Translations under genes and position numbers: made by a program
Notes under the pieces: model-generated
Told to the model about the DNA's origin: nothing
Databases searched by the model: none
Seen by the model: only the letters and a program-made list of their open reading frames with translations
In this document: positions 53,816 to 63,569 of the stretch, in pieces
How the letters are laid out: each line of letters opens with the position of its first letter
Position numbering within the stretch: the first letter of the stretch is position 1
NCBI RefSeq assembly: GCF_035961655.1
Contig: NZ_CP108393.1
Coordinates: 4,478,501 to 4,542,500 of the forward strand
Reading direction: 5' to 3'
Source of the DNA: Streptomyces sp. NBC_01317
Lineage (GTDB): Bacteria > Actinomycetota > Actinomycetes > Streptomycetales > Streptomycetaceae
DNA: 64,000 nt

Positions 53816-56386
53816 TCACCGACACGCGATACGAGACCGCGCCCAATCCGCCAGCGCCACCCCGTCGAACGCGCTCTCAGGATCCACCACCAGCCGAATC
53901 GACCGCTGCCCAGCGATCCCCACAAACACCCGAACCGCCCCCCCACCCCCCCTCAGCACCGGCGACCGCCACAACCGCCCCCCGTCCCCGTACACGGAGA
54001 AGCGCACGGAACCGAGCCCGAGGGTCATGTCGTCCACCCCCACCATCGCCTCGTACGAGGCACAGCTCCGGTTGAGGTCGATCGTCACCGAGGACCCCGC
54101 CTGCATCGTCACGCCGGACGCGTACTTCGTGCCGCCGATCGAGACGCTCGACCGCTGCCAGAGCCACCCGCTCCCGCCGAGCCGCACCTCGGGCGCGGTG
54201 CCGTCCCCGAGGACGCCGTACTTCAGCTGGTTCACCTGGTACACGGCAGGCGGGGGCGCAGGAACAGGAACGGGCTTCGCAGGCTTGGGCGTGGGCTTCA
54301 CGCTCGGCTTCGCCGAAGGCCGCCGTGCCGCAGGCGTAGGCGCAGGCGCAGGCGCAGAAGACGGCGTCCGGGCCGGTGCGGCACGCCGCTTGGGCGCGGA
54401 CGTACGGGACGCAGTGGACAGAGGCGAAGGCCTCGACACCCGCGGCGCGGGCGCACCGGGCTTCGCCGGGGACGAAGACGGCACCGGGACTCCAGGAAGC
54501 ACCGGCTGCGCCGCCGGCGGCTTCGCGTCCGGCCGGGCCGCGTCCTCCGGGCTGCCCACCAGCGCCCACACCAGACCGGCCGTCGCGACGACGACCAGCC
54601 CCGCGATACCGACCTTGACCGGCGCCCCGAGCCCCTCGGCAGCCGCGGCCCCGGACGCGGAACCGGCAGCCGTACCACCGGAAGCCCCACCCGCCGCGCC
54701 CCCGGCCGCAGCGGCGGCCCCCGCGGCGCCCGCCGCTCCCGCGGCCCCGCCGCCCGCGATGATCCCCGCCGCCTTGAGCGAGTAGCCCGCCGCGAACCAG
54801 CCGATGACCGCGATCGGGACGAGCGCCGGGATGCCGGAGTTGACGTACGCCAACTCCCCCGCCGCGACGCGGCACTTCGCGCACGACTCCAAGTGCTTGC
54901 GCAGCCCCCGCTCCGCCCGCATCCGCAGCCCGCCGCGCGCGTACGCGCCGAGCCGGTCGGCATAGCGGGCGCAGTCGCCGCCCGAGGTGAGCGCGGTGCT
55001 CACATGGGCCTGGAGGTACGCCTGTTTGAGCCCCTCGCGCGCCCGTCCGGCCAGTACGGCCGTCGCGTTGGCGCTCAGCCCGAAGAGCGGCGCGACCTCG
55101 CTGGGCGACTCGTCCTCGACGGTGGTGTGCCAGAGCACCGCCTGCCAGCGTTCGGGAAGGCTGCGGAACGCCTGCATGGCGAGGGACTGCTCGGCGTCGT
55201 GCATGGCCCGTACGTCCGCGCCCAGGTCGAGCGTGTCCACGTCCGAGACCTCCGCGACGCGCGCGGCCTGCGCCGCGAACAGCGCGAAGTCGTCGACCAG
55301 TTGCTCGCGCTTCGCGGACTTCGTCCAGGACGCGGCGACGCGCCGTACGGTCGTCAGCAGGTAGGCACGGACCGCCTGCTCGGGCCCGGCCCCGCCGCGC
55401 ACCGCCTGGAGCGTACGGGCGAACACCTCGGCGGTCAGGTCGTCGGCGGTGTGCGCGTCGCGGCAGCAGGTACGGGCGTAGCGCCGCACCGCGTCCGAGT
55501 GGCGGCGGAACAGCTCCTCGTACGCGCTGTCGTCGCCGTCCCGCATCCGCTGAACCAGGTCGGCGTCCGACCTGAGCAGGCTGGCAGCAGGCAGCTCCAA
55601 CGTAGGTACGTCAACCTCCTCGCCGAACCGGGGGTCGTCCTCGGCCCCCCGCTCCCGCTGCGACGGCACACTGCCGTCCCCATCGGACAGGGGCGGAAGC
55701 CCCCCACCCCCCAGCCCACCGCGACCGGACCCGGCAGCCGGCCCAGGCAGGAAGCCGCCACCCCCACCAACCCCCCCGGCCCCCCCCTGCTCAGGCACCC
55801 CCGCGTCCCGGGGCCCACCCCTCTCAGGCACACCCGCGTCGCTGGGCCCACCCCGCTCCGATACGGCCGCCTCGCTCGGCCCCCCTTGCTCCGGCACACC
55901 CGGCACGCCCGCAGTATCCGCAGCACCAGGGCCGCCAGGTCCGTAAGGGTCACCAGAACTGTTGGGGCCAGCGGAACTGCTTTGGCCAGCAGAACCGTTG
56001 GGGCCAGCGGGCCCATGAGAACCCCCAGGCCACCCGGGACCACCAAAGCGTCCCGGCCCGCTGGGACGCCCGACGCCACCGGGCCCCCGGTGCTGACCGG
56101 GGTTTTCCGGACCGCCCGGGGCGCCTGGGCCACCAGGCCCGCCTAGGCCTCCCGGCCCCCCGCGACCGTCAGGTCGACCAGGCGCTCCCGGAACACCGGG
56201 ACCACCCAGGCGGCCCCCCGGAACACCGGCCGCACTCGCGCCTCCCGGCGCCGACGGCCTTCTGGGGCCGCTCTGGTTCGGTACCTGCCAGGACGTCGGG
56301 CCGTCAGACTCCGTACCCCCTTCGGCGCCGCCGCCAGGCGGCTCCGTACCGCCACCAAGTGGCTCGTCCCGTCCATCACCGCTCAT
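53816..56386 (-). CDS. ECF-type sigma factor fused to zinc-finger, membrane segment and C-terminal NPCBM-like domain
   Basis: An 856-residue composite protein. (1) Residues 1-240: Gly/Pro-rich, collagen-like sequence ([20 protein letters not shown] and many similar) with [11 protein letters not shown] repeats. (2) About 270-460: sigma-70 region 2 ([38 protein letters not shown]) and region 4 ([20 protein letters not shown], then [19 protein letters not shown]). (3) Near 500: a zf-HC2-type [11 protein letters not shown]. (4) One or two membrane segments ([34 protein letters not shown]). (5) A Pro/Ala spacer, then residues 715-856 with an NPCBM-like fold ([40 protein letters not shown]). A membrane-tethered regulator sensing cell-surface sugars is a reasonable guess. 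ATG 56386. Confidence 0.85.
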   Translation of the reverse strand: MSGDGRDEPLGGGTEPPGGGAEGGTESDGPTSWQVPNQSGPRRPSAPGGASAAGVPGGRLGGPGVPGAPGRPDGRGGPGGLGGPGGPGAPGGPENPGQHRGPGGVGRPSGPGRFGGPGWPGGSHGPAGPNGSAGQSSSAGPNSSGDPYGPGGPGAADTAGVPGVPEQGGPSEAAVSERGGPSDAGVPERGGPRDAGVPEQGGAGGVGGGGGFLPGPAAGSGRGGLGGGGLPPLSDGDGSVPSQRERGAEDDPRFGEEVDVPTLELPAASLLRSDADLVQRMRDGDDSAYEELFRRHSDAVRRYARTCCRDAHTADDLTAEVFARTLQAVRGGAGPEQAVRAYLLTTVRRVAASWTKSAKREQLVDDFALFAAQAARVAEVSDVDTLDLGADVRAMHDAEQSLAMQAFRSLPERWQAVLWHTTVEDESPSEVAPLFGLSANATAVLAGRAREGLKQAYLQAHVSTALTSGGDCARYADRLGAYARGGLRMRAERGLRKHLESCAKCRVAAGELAYVNSGIPALVPIAVIGWFAAGYSLKAAGIIAGGGAAGAAGAAGAAAAAGGAAGGASGGTAAGSASGAAAAEGLGAPVKVGIAGLVVVATAGLVWALVGSPEDAARPDAKPPAAQPVLPGVPVPSSSPAKPGAPAPRVSRPSPLSTASRTSAPKRRAAPARTPSSAPAPAPTPAARRPSAKPSVKPTPKPAKPVPVPAPPPAVYQVNQLKYGVLGDGTAPEVRLGGSGWLWQRSSVSIGGTKYASGVTMQAGSSVTIDLNRSCASYEAMVGVDDMTLGLGSVRFSVYGDGGRLWRSPVLRGGGGAVRVFVGIAGQRSIRLVVDPESAFDGVALADWARSRIACR

Positions 56387-56803
56387 CGCGGAAGCCCCCG
56401 CACGCACTGTCCGACCCACACACCCGGTCAGCGTGCCACAGCGCGTCGCGCCCAAGCCCTCTCAAGCTCCGCAACCACCCGTCCGGGGTCGTTTCCCGGG
56501 CCCGAGCCCCACACTTCACCCGTTCGGGGAAGCCTCAACAGCCCCTGAAAGTACGCCAGTTCGAGCAAGGTCGCGCGCCGAAGGCCACCCGGCGCGGACC
56601 GCCGAAGGCACCCGGTCCGGACCGGTGAGGCCGCCCGGTATGGGACGGAAAGGGACCTCGGTGCGAGGACCCGTAGGGCCCCTGGCGCCGGACGCCGAAC
56701 GCCCCCCGCCGGACGCACACCCCGCCGACCGCCAAGGCACCTCGCGCCGAGCGCAAAACGCACCGACCCGCTCACGAGTCCGGGCGCCCGCCCCCGCCAC
56801 TCC
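56387..56803. other. 417-base region upstream of the sigma-fusion gene and downstream of atrA
   Basis: Both flanking genes lie on the - strand, so this holds the atrA 3' end and the sigma-gene promoter. I see no gene: frames are Arg/Pro-rich, and the one with a somewhat protein-like end (LLELAYFQGLLRLPRTGE on the - strand near 56510) has no start signal. Many GGACC/CCGGAC words occur, without clear order. Confidence 0.5.
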
Positions 56804-57547
56804 TCACGCCGGCCGCGACCGCAACCCCTCCAGCAAGATGTCCAGCAGCCGTGCCGAAGCCGCCGCCTGGTGCGCCGCGTCCGGCAGGGACGGTGCCGCC
56901 GTGGCGATCACCAGGAGGACATCCGCCACCGTCACGTCGACGCGCAGCTCACCCGCCTCACGGGCCCGCTCCACCAGCTGGCCCACGACCTCCAGCAGCT
57001 CCACGGCCCCCGGATCGTCCAGGTCGTCCACCGACAGGCGCGGTTCCACCACCCGCAGATCGGGCTGGCCCGCCTGCCGTTGCTGGGGCACCCGGCCCTC
57101 GGGCGCCTGACCGCGCGCCTCCGCCGGGTCGTCGCCGTCCACGCCCACCCGTAACACCTGGGGAGGCAGCAGCCGTCCCGCGCCGGACGCCACCGACGTA
57201 CGGAGGAAGCGGGAGAGGGCCGACCAGGGCTCCTCCTCCTGCCCCAGCGCCGTACGCGCCTGGTCCGTCAGCCGGGAGGTCTCCTCCTCGGCTATCCGCC
57301 GCACCAGCACGTCCTTGCTCGGGAACCGCCGGTAGACCGTACCGACACCCACCCGGGCCCGGCGCGCCACGTCCTCCATCGGCGCCCCGTACCCCAACTC
57401 GCCGAACACCTCGCGAGCCGCTCGCAGTACATGCTCCAGATTGCGCTGTGCGTCCACGCGGAGCGGAGCCGATCGCCCGCCCGCACCCAACCGGCCTTCC
57501 CCGTCCGAGACGACGGCAGCCTGCCAATGCGAATCCTGAATGTGCAT
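56804..57547 (-). CDS. atrA: TetR-family regulator AtrA-like
   Basis: A 247-residue TetR regulator. The helix-turn-helix is HVLRAAREVFGELGYGAPME and then DVARRARVGVGTVYRRFPSK at about residues 40-85. The ligand domain contains SRLTDQARTALGQEEEPWSA and ends LDILLEGLRSRPA. The position next to an NDH-2 gene, and the conserved leader IQDSHWQAAVVSDGEGRLGA, match AtrA, which in S. coelicolor and S. griseus activates actII-ORF4, strR and the GlcNAc transporter gene nagE2. I assign the name from neighbourhood and remembered sequence, so orthology should be confirmed. ATG 57547 follows GGGGGAA. Confidence 0.85.
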   Translation of the reverse strand: MHIQDSHWQAAVVSDGEGRLGAGGRSAPLRVDAQRNLEHVLRAAREVFGELGYGAPMEDVARRARVGVGTVYRRFPSKDVLVRRIAEEETSRLTDQARTALGQEEEPWSALSRFLRTSVASGAGRLLPPQVLRVGVDGDDPAEARGQAPEGRVPQQRQAGQPDLRVVEPRLSVDDLDDPGAVELLEVVGQLVERAREAGELRVDVTVADVLLVIATAAPSLPDAAHQAAASARLLDILLEGLRSRPA

Positions 57548-57891
57548 AAGCGTTCCCCCGGTAATGATGTCTCCCCCCGGAGACTCCCCGCTTGACAGTC
57601 GACGATGTGAGCCTGTCCCGTCACAGGCCGTACACCCCGACGAGGTACGAACATAGTTGAGCCCGGGTCAATTCAGAAGGGGGTAGTTCCGCACGGAGCA
57701 TGCCCCGATCGGAGCAAGGACCGGAAGATGGGTGATTCAACCATCCCCCTCACCCCTCTCCACCCGCTCTGACCTGGCTTCCTCCGGCATTACCGGCGCA
57801 TTTGCGCACCCCGCTCCGCCGACCGCCTCCGGTCACACAATTTGTCGGGGCTGTGGACAAAGCCTTGAGGGCGTTGCGTCATGGGGGAGTG
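57548..57891. promoter_or_regulatory. divergent intergenic region between atrA and ndh
   Basis: 344 bases without a gene. The atrA side (57548-57660) contains CTTGACAG at 57591, a good -35-like word in the + direction. The stretch 57650-57780 is comparatively AT-rich, and the ndh side ends with AATTTGTCGGGGCTGTGGAC before the ribosome site. AtrA may control both genes, but I cannot identify its operator by eye. Confidence 0.5.
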
Positions 57892-59370
57892 ATGGCTGAG
57901 ATCTCCCGGGGGACGACCCCCGCACCCCCGCCCGCCGCGCCCCCCGCCGCGGCTCCCGCGCGCATTCTTGTCGTCGGTGGCGGCTACGTCGGCATGTACA
58001 CCGCGCTGCGCCTCCAGCGGAAGCTCAGAAGCGGCGAGGCCGAGGTCACCGTCGTCACCCCCGAGCCTTATATGACGTATCAGCCATTCCTCCCGGAAGC
58101 GGCGGCCGGGAACATCTCCCCCCGCCACGTCGTCGTCCCGCTCCGGCGGGTGCTGTCCGGATGCAGGATCCTCCTCGGTGAGGCCGTCTCCATCGACCAC
58201 GCCAAGCGCACCGCCACCCTCAGGACCCTCGGCGCCGAGGAGGAGGGCGACGGCACCGTCGACGTCCCCTACGACGAACTCGTCCTCGCCCCCGGCTCCG
58301 TCTCGCGCACCCTCCCCGTCCCCGGCCTCGCCGAACACGGCATCGGCTTCAAGACCGTCGAGGAGGCCATCGGCCTGCGCAACCACGTCATCGAGCAGAT
58401 GGACATCGCCTCCTCCACCCGCGACCCCGCCCTCCGCGACGCCGCCCTCACCTTCGTCTTCGTCGGCGGCGGCTACGCGGGCGTCGAGGCCCTCGCCGAA
58501 CTGGAGGACATGGCCCGCTACGCCACGCGGTACTACCACAACCTCAAGGCCGAGGACCTGAAATGGATCCTCGTCGAGGCGACCGGCCGGATCCTCCCCG
58601 AGGTCGGTGAGGAAATGGGCCGCTACGCCGTCCGAGAGCTGCGCGCCCGCAACATCGACGTACGGCTCGACACCCGCCTCGACTCCTGCGAGGACCGCGT
58701 CGCCGTCCTCAGCGACGGCACCCGCTTCCCCACCCGCACCCTCGTCTGGACGGCCGGCGTCAAGCCCCACCCGGTCCTCGCCGCCACCGACCTCCCCCTG
58801 AACAAACGCGGCCGCCTCACCTGCACCGCCCAGCTCGGCGTCGAGGGCGCCGAGCACGCCTGGGCCGCCGGCGACGCCGCCGCCGTACCCGACCTGACCG
58901 CCGCCGAACCGGGCACGGAGTGCGCGCCCAACGCCCAGCACGCCGTCCGCCAGGCCAAGGTCCTCGCCGGGAACCTCCTCGCCTCCCTGCGCGGCGAACC
59001 CCTCCAGGACTACCGTCACAAGTACGCGGGCTCCGTCGCGTCCCTCGGCCTCCACAAGGGCGTGGCGCACGTCTACGGACGCAAGCTCAAGGGCTATCCG
59101 GCCTGGGTGATGCACCGCGTGTACCACCTCAGCCGCGTCCCCACCTTCAACCGCAAGGCCCGGGTGCTCGCGGAATGGACCCTCTCGGGATTCTTCAAGC
59201 GGGAGATCGTCTCCCTCGGCTCACTGGAACACCCGCGCGCCGAATTCGAACTCGCCGCGGGAGGACGCAGGACCGACCCCGCGGGAGGCTGGAAGACCAA
59301 CGTGGCGGAGGGCTACAACACCGAGGACACGCCCAAGGACACGCCGGACGACCCGTCCAAGGAGCGTTGA
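57892..59370 (+). CDS. ndh: type II NADH dehydrogenase (NDH-2)
   Basis: A 492-residue single-chain, non-proton-pumping NADH:quinone oxidoreductase. The FAD motif is ARILVVGGGYVGMYTALRLQ near residue 23 and the NAD motif is FVFVGGGYAGVEALAELEDM near 190. The quinone/FAD part has VVTPEPYMTYQPFLPEAAAG, TLVWTAGVKPHPVLA, AWAAGDAAAVPDL (second FAD motif) and CAPNAQHAVRQAKVLAGNLL. The C-terminal amphipathic region SRVPTFNRKARVLAEWTLSG and GFFKREIVSLG attaches to the membrane. I start at the ATG at 57892 (MAEISRG) close behind GGGGGAG; a GTG directly before it is the alternative. Confidence 0.95.
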   Translation: MAEISRGTTPAPPPAAPPAAAPARILVVGGGYVGMYTALRLQRKLRSGEAEVTVVTPEPYMTYQPFLPEAAAGNISPRHVVVPLRRVLSGCRILLGEAVSIDHAKRTATLRTLGAEEEGDGTVDVPYDELVLAPGSVSRTLPVPGLAEHGIGFKTVEEAIGLRNHVIEQMDIASSTRDPALRDAALTFVFVGGGYAGVEALAELEDMARYATRYYHNLKAEDLKWILVEATGRILPEVGEEMGRYAVRELRARNIDVRLDTRLDSCEDRVAVLSDGTRFPTRTLVWTAGVKPHPVLAATDLPLNKRGRLTCTAQLGVEGAEHAWAAGDAAAVPDLTAAEPGTECAPNAQHAVRQAKVLAGNLLASLRGEPLQDYRHKYAGSVASLGLHKGVAHVYGRKLKGYPAWVMHRVYHLSRVPTFNRKARVLAEWTLSGFFKREIVSLGSLEHPRAEFELAAGGRRTDPAGGWKTNVAEGYNTEDTPKDTPDDPSKER

Positions 59371-59419
59371 CGCCGGCGCCGGAGGAGCGGTCGCGTCACC
59401 GGCGACCTCACCGGCCCTG

Positions 59420-59441
59420 TCACCGGTGACACCACCGGTGA
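59420..59441 (+). terminator. small hairpin after ndh
   Basis: TCACCGGTG (59420-59428), ACAC loop, CACCGGTGA (59433-59441) form a perfect nine-base stem 50 bases after the ndh stop; several further ACCGG/CCGGT words surround it. Confidence 0.5.
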
Positions 59442-59629
59442 TCCCGACGACCGGCGCTCCGCCGGTGCCCGCCGCCCGTCCGGTCGGCGACACTGGAGCC
59501 GTGACCCGCGTGTGACCATAGGTGGGCTCACCTCTGCACAGAGTGATCCGGTGCACCGACTGATCCGGCACGCTCGGCTCCGCTCGGCCAAGACGAACAG
59601 CAACACGACCCCATGAGGCCTGAACAGAC

Positions 59630-61336
59630 GTGAATTTCACGCGTTGGAGCGCCCGGCTCCCCGGTACGCAGCGCCGCGCCGCCGCGCGGACCGACCGCGG
59701 CTCCGTGCCCGCGGCCCGTGGTGAGTACGAGCGGCAGCCCGACCCCGCGCCGGACGGCGTCCCCTCCTTGGAGGACCTCTCCGTACGGGAGATTCTGGGC
59801 GAACTACCCGCCCTGGTGGCCCTGGTGTACGGCCCCGAGCACCGCCTCGCCTACGTCAACGACGCGTACGCGGCCGCCTTCGGCCCCCGTACCGTCGGCG
59901 CGCTCGCGGCGGACAGCTGCCCCGAACTGGCCGAGCTGGGCCTCCTGCCGCTGCTCGACCAGGTGCTGCGCAGCGGCAAGCCCCGTACGGTCAAGTCCCG
60001 CAAGGTCCACGTCCGCGGCCGGTCCGACCGGCACCAGGACGGCCCCGACCGCCAGGACCGCCACGACAGGCCCGACAGGCCCGACAGGCCCGAGACCGGC
60101 GAAGGCTCCTACACGGTCACCTGCACCCCCGTCGGCTGCGCCGACTCCGGCGGAGTCCTCATCTTCGCCGCCGACGTCACCGACCACGCCGAGGCCGCCG
60201 AACGGCTGCGCACCAGCGAGCGCAGACACCGGCAGACCGCCGTCACCCTCCAGCGCTCCCTCCTCCCGCAGGAGTTGGAGCAGCCCGACGACCTGCGCGT
60301 CGCCGCCACGTACCAGCCGGGCGGCAAGGACGCGGCGGTCGGCGGCGACTGGTACGACGTCATCACCCTCGGCGCCGGCCGTACGGCCCTGGTCATCGGC
60401 GACGTCATGGGCCGGGGCGTGCGCGCCGCCGCCGTCATGGGCCAACTCCGCACCGCCGTACGCGCCTACGCCCGCCTCGACCTGCCCCCGCACGAAGTGC
60501 TGCAACTCCTCGACGGACTCGCCGCGGAGATCGACGCCAGCCAGATCGCCACCTGCGTCTACGCCGTCCACGACCCCGACGAGGGCCGCCTCGTCTACGC
60601 CTCCGCCGGCCACCTGCCGATCCTGGTACGCGACGAGGACGGCTCGGTCGAACGGGCGGCGGACCCCACAGGCCCCCCGCTCGGCACCGGCGGCTGGCAG
60701 CACACCTCCGGCAGCATCGCGCTGCCGCCCGGCTCCACGGCCGTGCTCTACACGGACGGCCTCGTCGAGCGCCGGGGCGAGGACATCGACGAAGGCATCG
60801 AGTCCCTGGAACGCGCCCTCGCGGGCGCCAAGGGCTCACCCCAGGTCGTCTGCGACCGGCTGATCCGCTCCCTCGGCGTGACGGCGGACCACGACGACGA
60901 CGTGGCCGTGCTCGTCCTCCAGTACCCGGCGCGTACGGGCCCGGACGCCGAGCTGTTCCACAACGCGGCGCTCGACCTGCTCGGCGGCATCGAGGCCGCC
61001 CCGCGCGCCCGCGCCTTCGCCTCAGGAGTGCTCTCCTCCTGGCGGTTCCCGGTCGAACTGCGCGACCTGGGCGTGCTCGCCACCAGTGAACTGGTGGCCA
61101 ACTCCCTCCAGCACGGCACCCCGCCCATGCGCCTCAGACTCCGCCGCACCGACCGCCGGCTGATCATCGAGGTGACGGACGGCGACGACCACCTGCCGCG
61201 CCGCCGCCGCGCCGAACCGGCCGACGAGGCGGGCCGCGGCATCTCCATCGTCGCGACGATCGCCTCGTCCTGGGGATCCCGCCGTACCCCGGGCGGCGGC
61301 AAGGCCGTCTGGTGCGAATTCGCCCTACCGCGCTGA
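59630..61336 (+). CDS. PAS-PP2C phosphatase with C-terminal anti-sigma-type ATPase domain
   Basis: A 568-residue partner-switching protein. A PAS-like domain (about 45-190: LPALVALVYGPEHRLAYVND and so on) carries an odd Asp/Arg insert (RQDRHDRPDRPDRPE). The SpoIIE-type PP2C domain (about 205-425) has the metal-binding QPGGKDAAVGGDWYDVITLG, LVIGDVMGRGVRAAAVMGQL, YASAGHLPILVRDEDGS, AVLYTDGLVERRGEDID and DHDDDVAVLVLQ. The C-terminal HATPase (RsbW-like, about 455-568) has LGVLATSELVANSLQHG and AGRGISIVATIASSWGSRR. Streptomyces have many such proteins controlling anti-sigma networks. GTG 59630; the ribosome site is weak. Confidence 0.93.
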   Translation: MNFTRWSARLPGTQRRAAARTDRGSVPAARGEYERQPDPAPDGVPSLEDLSVREILGELPALVALVYGPEHRLAYVNDAYAAAFGPRTVGALAADSCPELAELGLLPLLDQVLRSGKPRTVKSRKVHVRGRSDRHQDGPDRQDRHDRPDRPDRPETGEGSYTVTCTPVGCADSGGVLIFAADVTDHAEAAERLRTSERRHRQTAVTLQRSLLPQELEQPDDLRVAATYQPGGKDAAVGGDWYDVITLGAGRTALVIGDVMGRGVRAAAVMGQLRTAVRAYARLDLPPHEVLQLLDGLAAEIDASQIATCVYAVHDPDEGRLVYASAGHLPILVRDEDGSVERAADPTGPPLGTGGWQHTSGSIALPPGSTAVLYTDGLVERRGEDIDEGIESLERALAGAKGSPQVVCDRLIRSLGVTADHDDDVAVLVLQYPARTGPDAELFHNAALDLLGGIEAAPRARAFASGVLSSWRFPVELRDLGVLATSELVANSLQHGTPPMRLRLRRTDRRLIIEVTDGDDHLPRRRRAEPADEAGRGISIVATIASSWGSRRTPGGGKAVWCEFALPR

Positions 61337-61356
61337 CACGAGCCCGTCCCGCGTGG

Positions 61357-62697
61357 TCAGCCCACCCGCTCCGGTACGGGTTCGGTCGTCACGGGCTCCG
61401 CCTTCTCCGCGCCCTCCGGCAGCCGCCGCGCGACCACCCGTGAGACCGACACGAGCGAAGGCCGGTCCTGCGCGGGCGTGAGCCGCCGGCCGAGCCGCAG
61501 CGCCAGCACCGTGATCCCCAGCGAGAACAGCACGAACGTCACGATGTACGGCCCGTGCAGCGACGCCCCCAACGGACCGCCCACCGCCGGACCGACCGCC
61601 AGCGCCAGCTGCTTGACCAGCGCGAAGGCCGAGTTGTACTGCCCGACCATCGACGTCGGCGCCAGATCGGCCACCAGTGGCGCGACGGTCGGCGCGAGCA
61701 TCGCCTCACCGAGCCCGAAGAGCGCGTACGTGGAGATGAACGCGGCCGTCGCCATCGTCGTACTGCCGTGCCCGAGCCCCGCGTACCCCGCGACGATCCA
61801 GGCCACGGTCCAGATCAGCCCGACAGCAGCGATCACACGCGTACGGCTCCGCCGCTCCACCAGCCGCAACACCACGAACTGCGCGATCACGATCACCGCC
61901 GTGTTGGCGGCCAGCGCGACCCCGAGCGTCGACGGGTCGATCCCCGCCGCCTCGGTGCCGTACGCGGCGAGCCCCGACTCGAACTGCCCGTAACAGGCGA
62001 AGAACACCACGAAGCCCAGCCCGAGCAGCTGCACCATCGCGCGGTGACGGAGCAGCGCCCGCAGCCCGCCCCCTGCGGAGCCCCTGTCCTCCTTGGACAG
62101 CGCGCTCACGGCGAAGGCGGCAGGACGGGGCAGCCTCACCGAGGCGGCCATGCCCGCCAGGACGAGGAACATCACGGCCTCGACGGCGAAGAGCAGGGTG
62201 AAGCTGCCCGGCCGGTCCTGGTCGACGATCTGACCGCCGACCAGCCCGCCGACCCCGAGCCCCAGGTTCGCCAGGAAGAACTGGGTCGCGAAGGCCCGCG
62301 TGCGGGTCGCCGCCGTCGAGCACCACACGATCATCGTGGCCAGCGCGGGCTGCATGACGGCCGTACCGGCACCGAGCAGCGCCGCCGACATCACCGCAGT
62401 CGGCACACTCCCCGAGAACCCCATGGCGAGAGCCCCCGCCGAGGCCAGCACCGCCCCGCTCACCAGTACGGGCAGCGGACCGCGCCGGTCGATGATCCGG
62501 CCGGTGAAGGGGAGGACGACCAGAGCGGCCATGGCGAAGACGGCCAGCACCACACCGGCGGTACTGGCGCCCAGGTCCCGCACCTGAGCCACGTACACAT
62601 AGAGGTACGGGACCGTGAACCCCAGCCCGAACGCGCTCAGCGCGTTGCCCGCCTGGATCCTGCGCATGGCCGCGCCCAACTCCCTGGTCACACTCAC
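61357..62697 (-). CDS. MFS transporter
   Basis: A 446-residue major facilitator with 12 hydrophobic segments. The N-half includes AGNALSAFGLGFTVPYLYVY, VLAVFAMAALVVLPFTGRII followed by DRRGPLPVLVSG (the cytoplasmic loop 2-3 motif), and FFLANLGLGVGGLVGGQIVD. The C-half begins after the loop ALSKEDRGSAGGGL. It is most similar in style to multidrug exporters. Its divergent MarR partner with shared repeats between the genes supports drug- or phenolic-induced efflux. GTG 62697. Confidence 0.9.
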   Translation of the reverse strand: MSVTRELGAAMRRIQAGNALSAFGLGFTVPYLYVYVAQVRDLGASTAGVVLAVFAMAALVVLPFTGRIIDRRGPLPVLVSGAVLASAGALAMGFSGSVPTAVMSAALLGAGTAVMQPALATMIVWCSTAATRTRAFATQFFLANLGLGVGGLVGGQIVDQDRPGSFTLLFAVEAVMFLVLAGMAASVRLPRPAAFAVSALSKEDRGSAGGGLRALLRHRAMVQLLGLGFVVFFACYGQFESGLAAYGTEAAGIDPSTLGVALAANTAVIVIAQFVVLRLVERRSRTRVIAAVGLIWTVAWIVAGYAGLGHGSTTMATAAFISTYALFGLGEAMLAPTVAPLVADLAPTSMVGQYNSAFALVKQLALAVGPAVGGPLGASLHGPYIVTFVLFSLGITVLALRLGRRLTPAQDRPSLVSVSRVVARRLPEGAEKAEPVTTEPVPERVG

Positions 62698-62720
62698 CCA
62701 CCTAAGAACTGACGTCCGAA

Positions 62721-62774
62721 GACTTAGAAGCTAAAGTTAATACCTTAACAATACACATCGAAGGACTTAGAAGC
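62721..62774. promoter_or_regulatory. paired direct repeats in the MFS/MarR divergent promoter, candidate MarR operator
   Basis: GACTTAGAAGC occurs at 62721-62731 and again at 62764-62774, 43 bases apart (about four helical turns). The first is part of a near-palindrome CTTAGAAGCTAAAG. A related CCTAAGAAC lies at 62701. The block is the most AT-rich in this neighbourhood and sits where both promoters must be. Confidence 0.7.
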
Positions 62775-62802
62775 CAACGCGCATGCGTGCGATACTTCCC
62801 CG

Positions 62803-63369
62803 ATGTCCGACACCCCGGCCAAGCCCGCCCCACAGGGCCTCCAGGAGCCGAGCCTCGACGAGCAGATCGCCGCCTACCAGCGCGAATTCCGCGACCTCGA
62901 CCCCCAGGTCGAGAAGATCGTCTCGGCGCTGGGCCGCCTGAACCGCCGCATGAACGTCGCGTACGGCCGACAGGTCGCCGACCTCGGCATCAGCAACGCC
63001 GAGTGGGAGGTGCTCAAGACCCTCGTGGTCTCCGGAGCCCCCTACCGCCTGGGCCCCGGCGAACTCGCCAAGCGCCTCGGCCTCACCCCGGCCGCCATGA
63101 CCCACCGCATCGACCGCATGGCGGGCGACGGCCTGGTCACCCGCGACCGCGACGAGAACAACCGCGTACGGGTGATCGTGGAGCTGACCGACGTGGGCCG
63201 TACGAAGTGGCTCGCGGCCATGCGCATGGCGTCGGACTTCGAGGAGGAGCTGCTCCAGGACCTCTCGGGCGACGAGCGCGGGGTGCTGGGCGAGATGCTG
63301 ATCCGCCTGCTGCGCAGGGTGGAACACGCCCAGCCGGACGCGGGCGGACGGCTCACGGATCTCGACTGA
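62803..63369 (+). CDS. MarR-family transcriptional regulator
   Basis: A 188-residue winged-helix regulator. A helical N-terminal dimerisation part is followed by NVAYGRQVADLGISNAEWEV, LVVSGAPYRLGPGELAKRLG, LTPAAMTHRIDRMAGDGLVT and RDRDENNRVRVIVELTDVGR, which is the HTH and wing with the usual D-x-R-x-x-x-x-x-V pattern. It is divergently transcribed from an MFS exporter, a common MarR arrangement, and presumably represses both. ATG 62803. Confidence 0.93.
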   Translation: MSDTPAKPAPQGLQEPSLDEQIAAYQREFRDLDPQVEKIVSALGRLNRRMNVAYGRQVADLGISNAEWEVLKTLVVSGAPYRLGPGELAKRLGLTPAAMTHRIDRMAGDGLVTRDRDENNRVRVIVELTDVGRTKWLAAMRMASDFEEELLQDLSGDERGVLGEMLIRLLRRVEHAQPDAGGRLTDLD

Positions 63370-63378
63370 ACGGGGGGC

Positions 63379-63407
63379 TTGACAGCCCCTTGCCGGATCC
63401 GTAAGGT
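63379..63407 (+). promoter_or_regulatory. rrn promoter 1 (TTGACA / TAAGGT)
   Basis: TTGACA (63379-63384) and TAAGGT (63402-63407) are separated by 17 bases, an almost perfect HrdB-type promoter. It starts just after the marR stop and is the most distal of the candidate rRNA promoters. Confidence 0.75.
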
Positions 63408-63569
63408 TCTTCGAGTTGTCACGGGGCCGGTACGGCCCGGCGGCAGCCACTCCCGCCGCGGATGCGGCACCCAAACTCAGCACGATCTCCCAGCCGGGAT
63501 GTTTTTTCGCATGCCGAAATACATTTCGAACTCCCGATCTCTCGATTATGAGTCGCCTGGGGAATCCGC

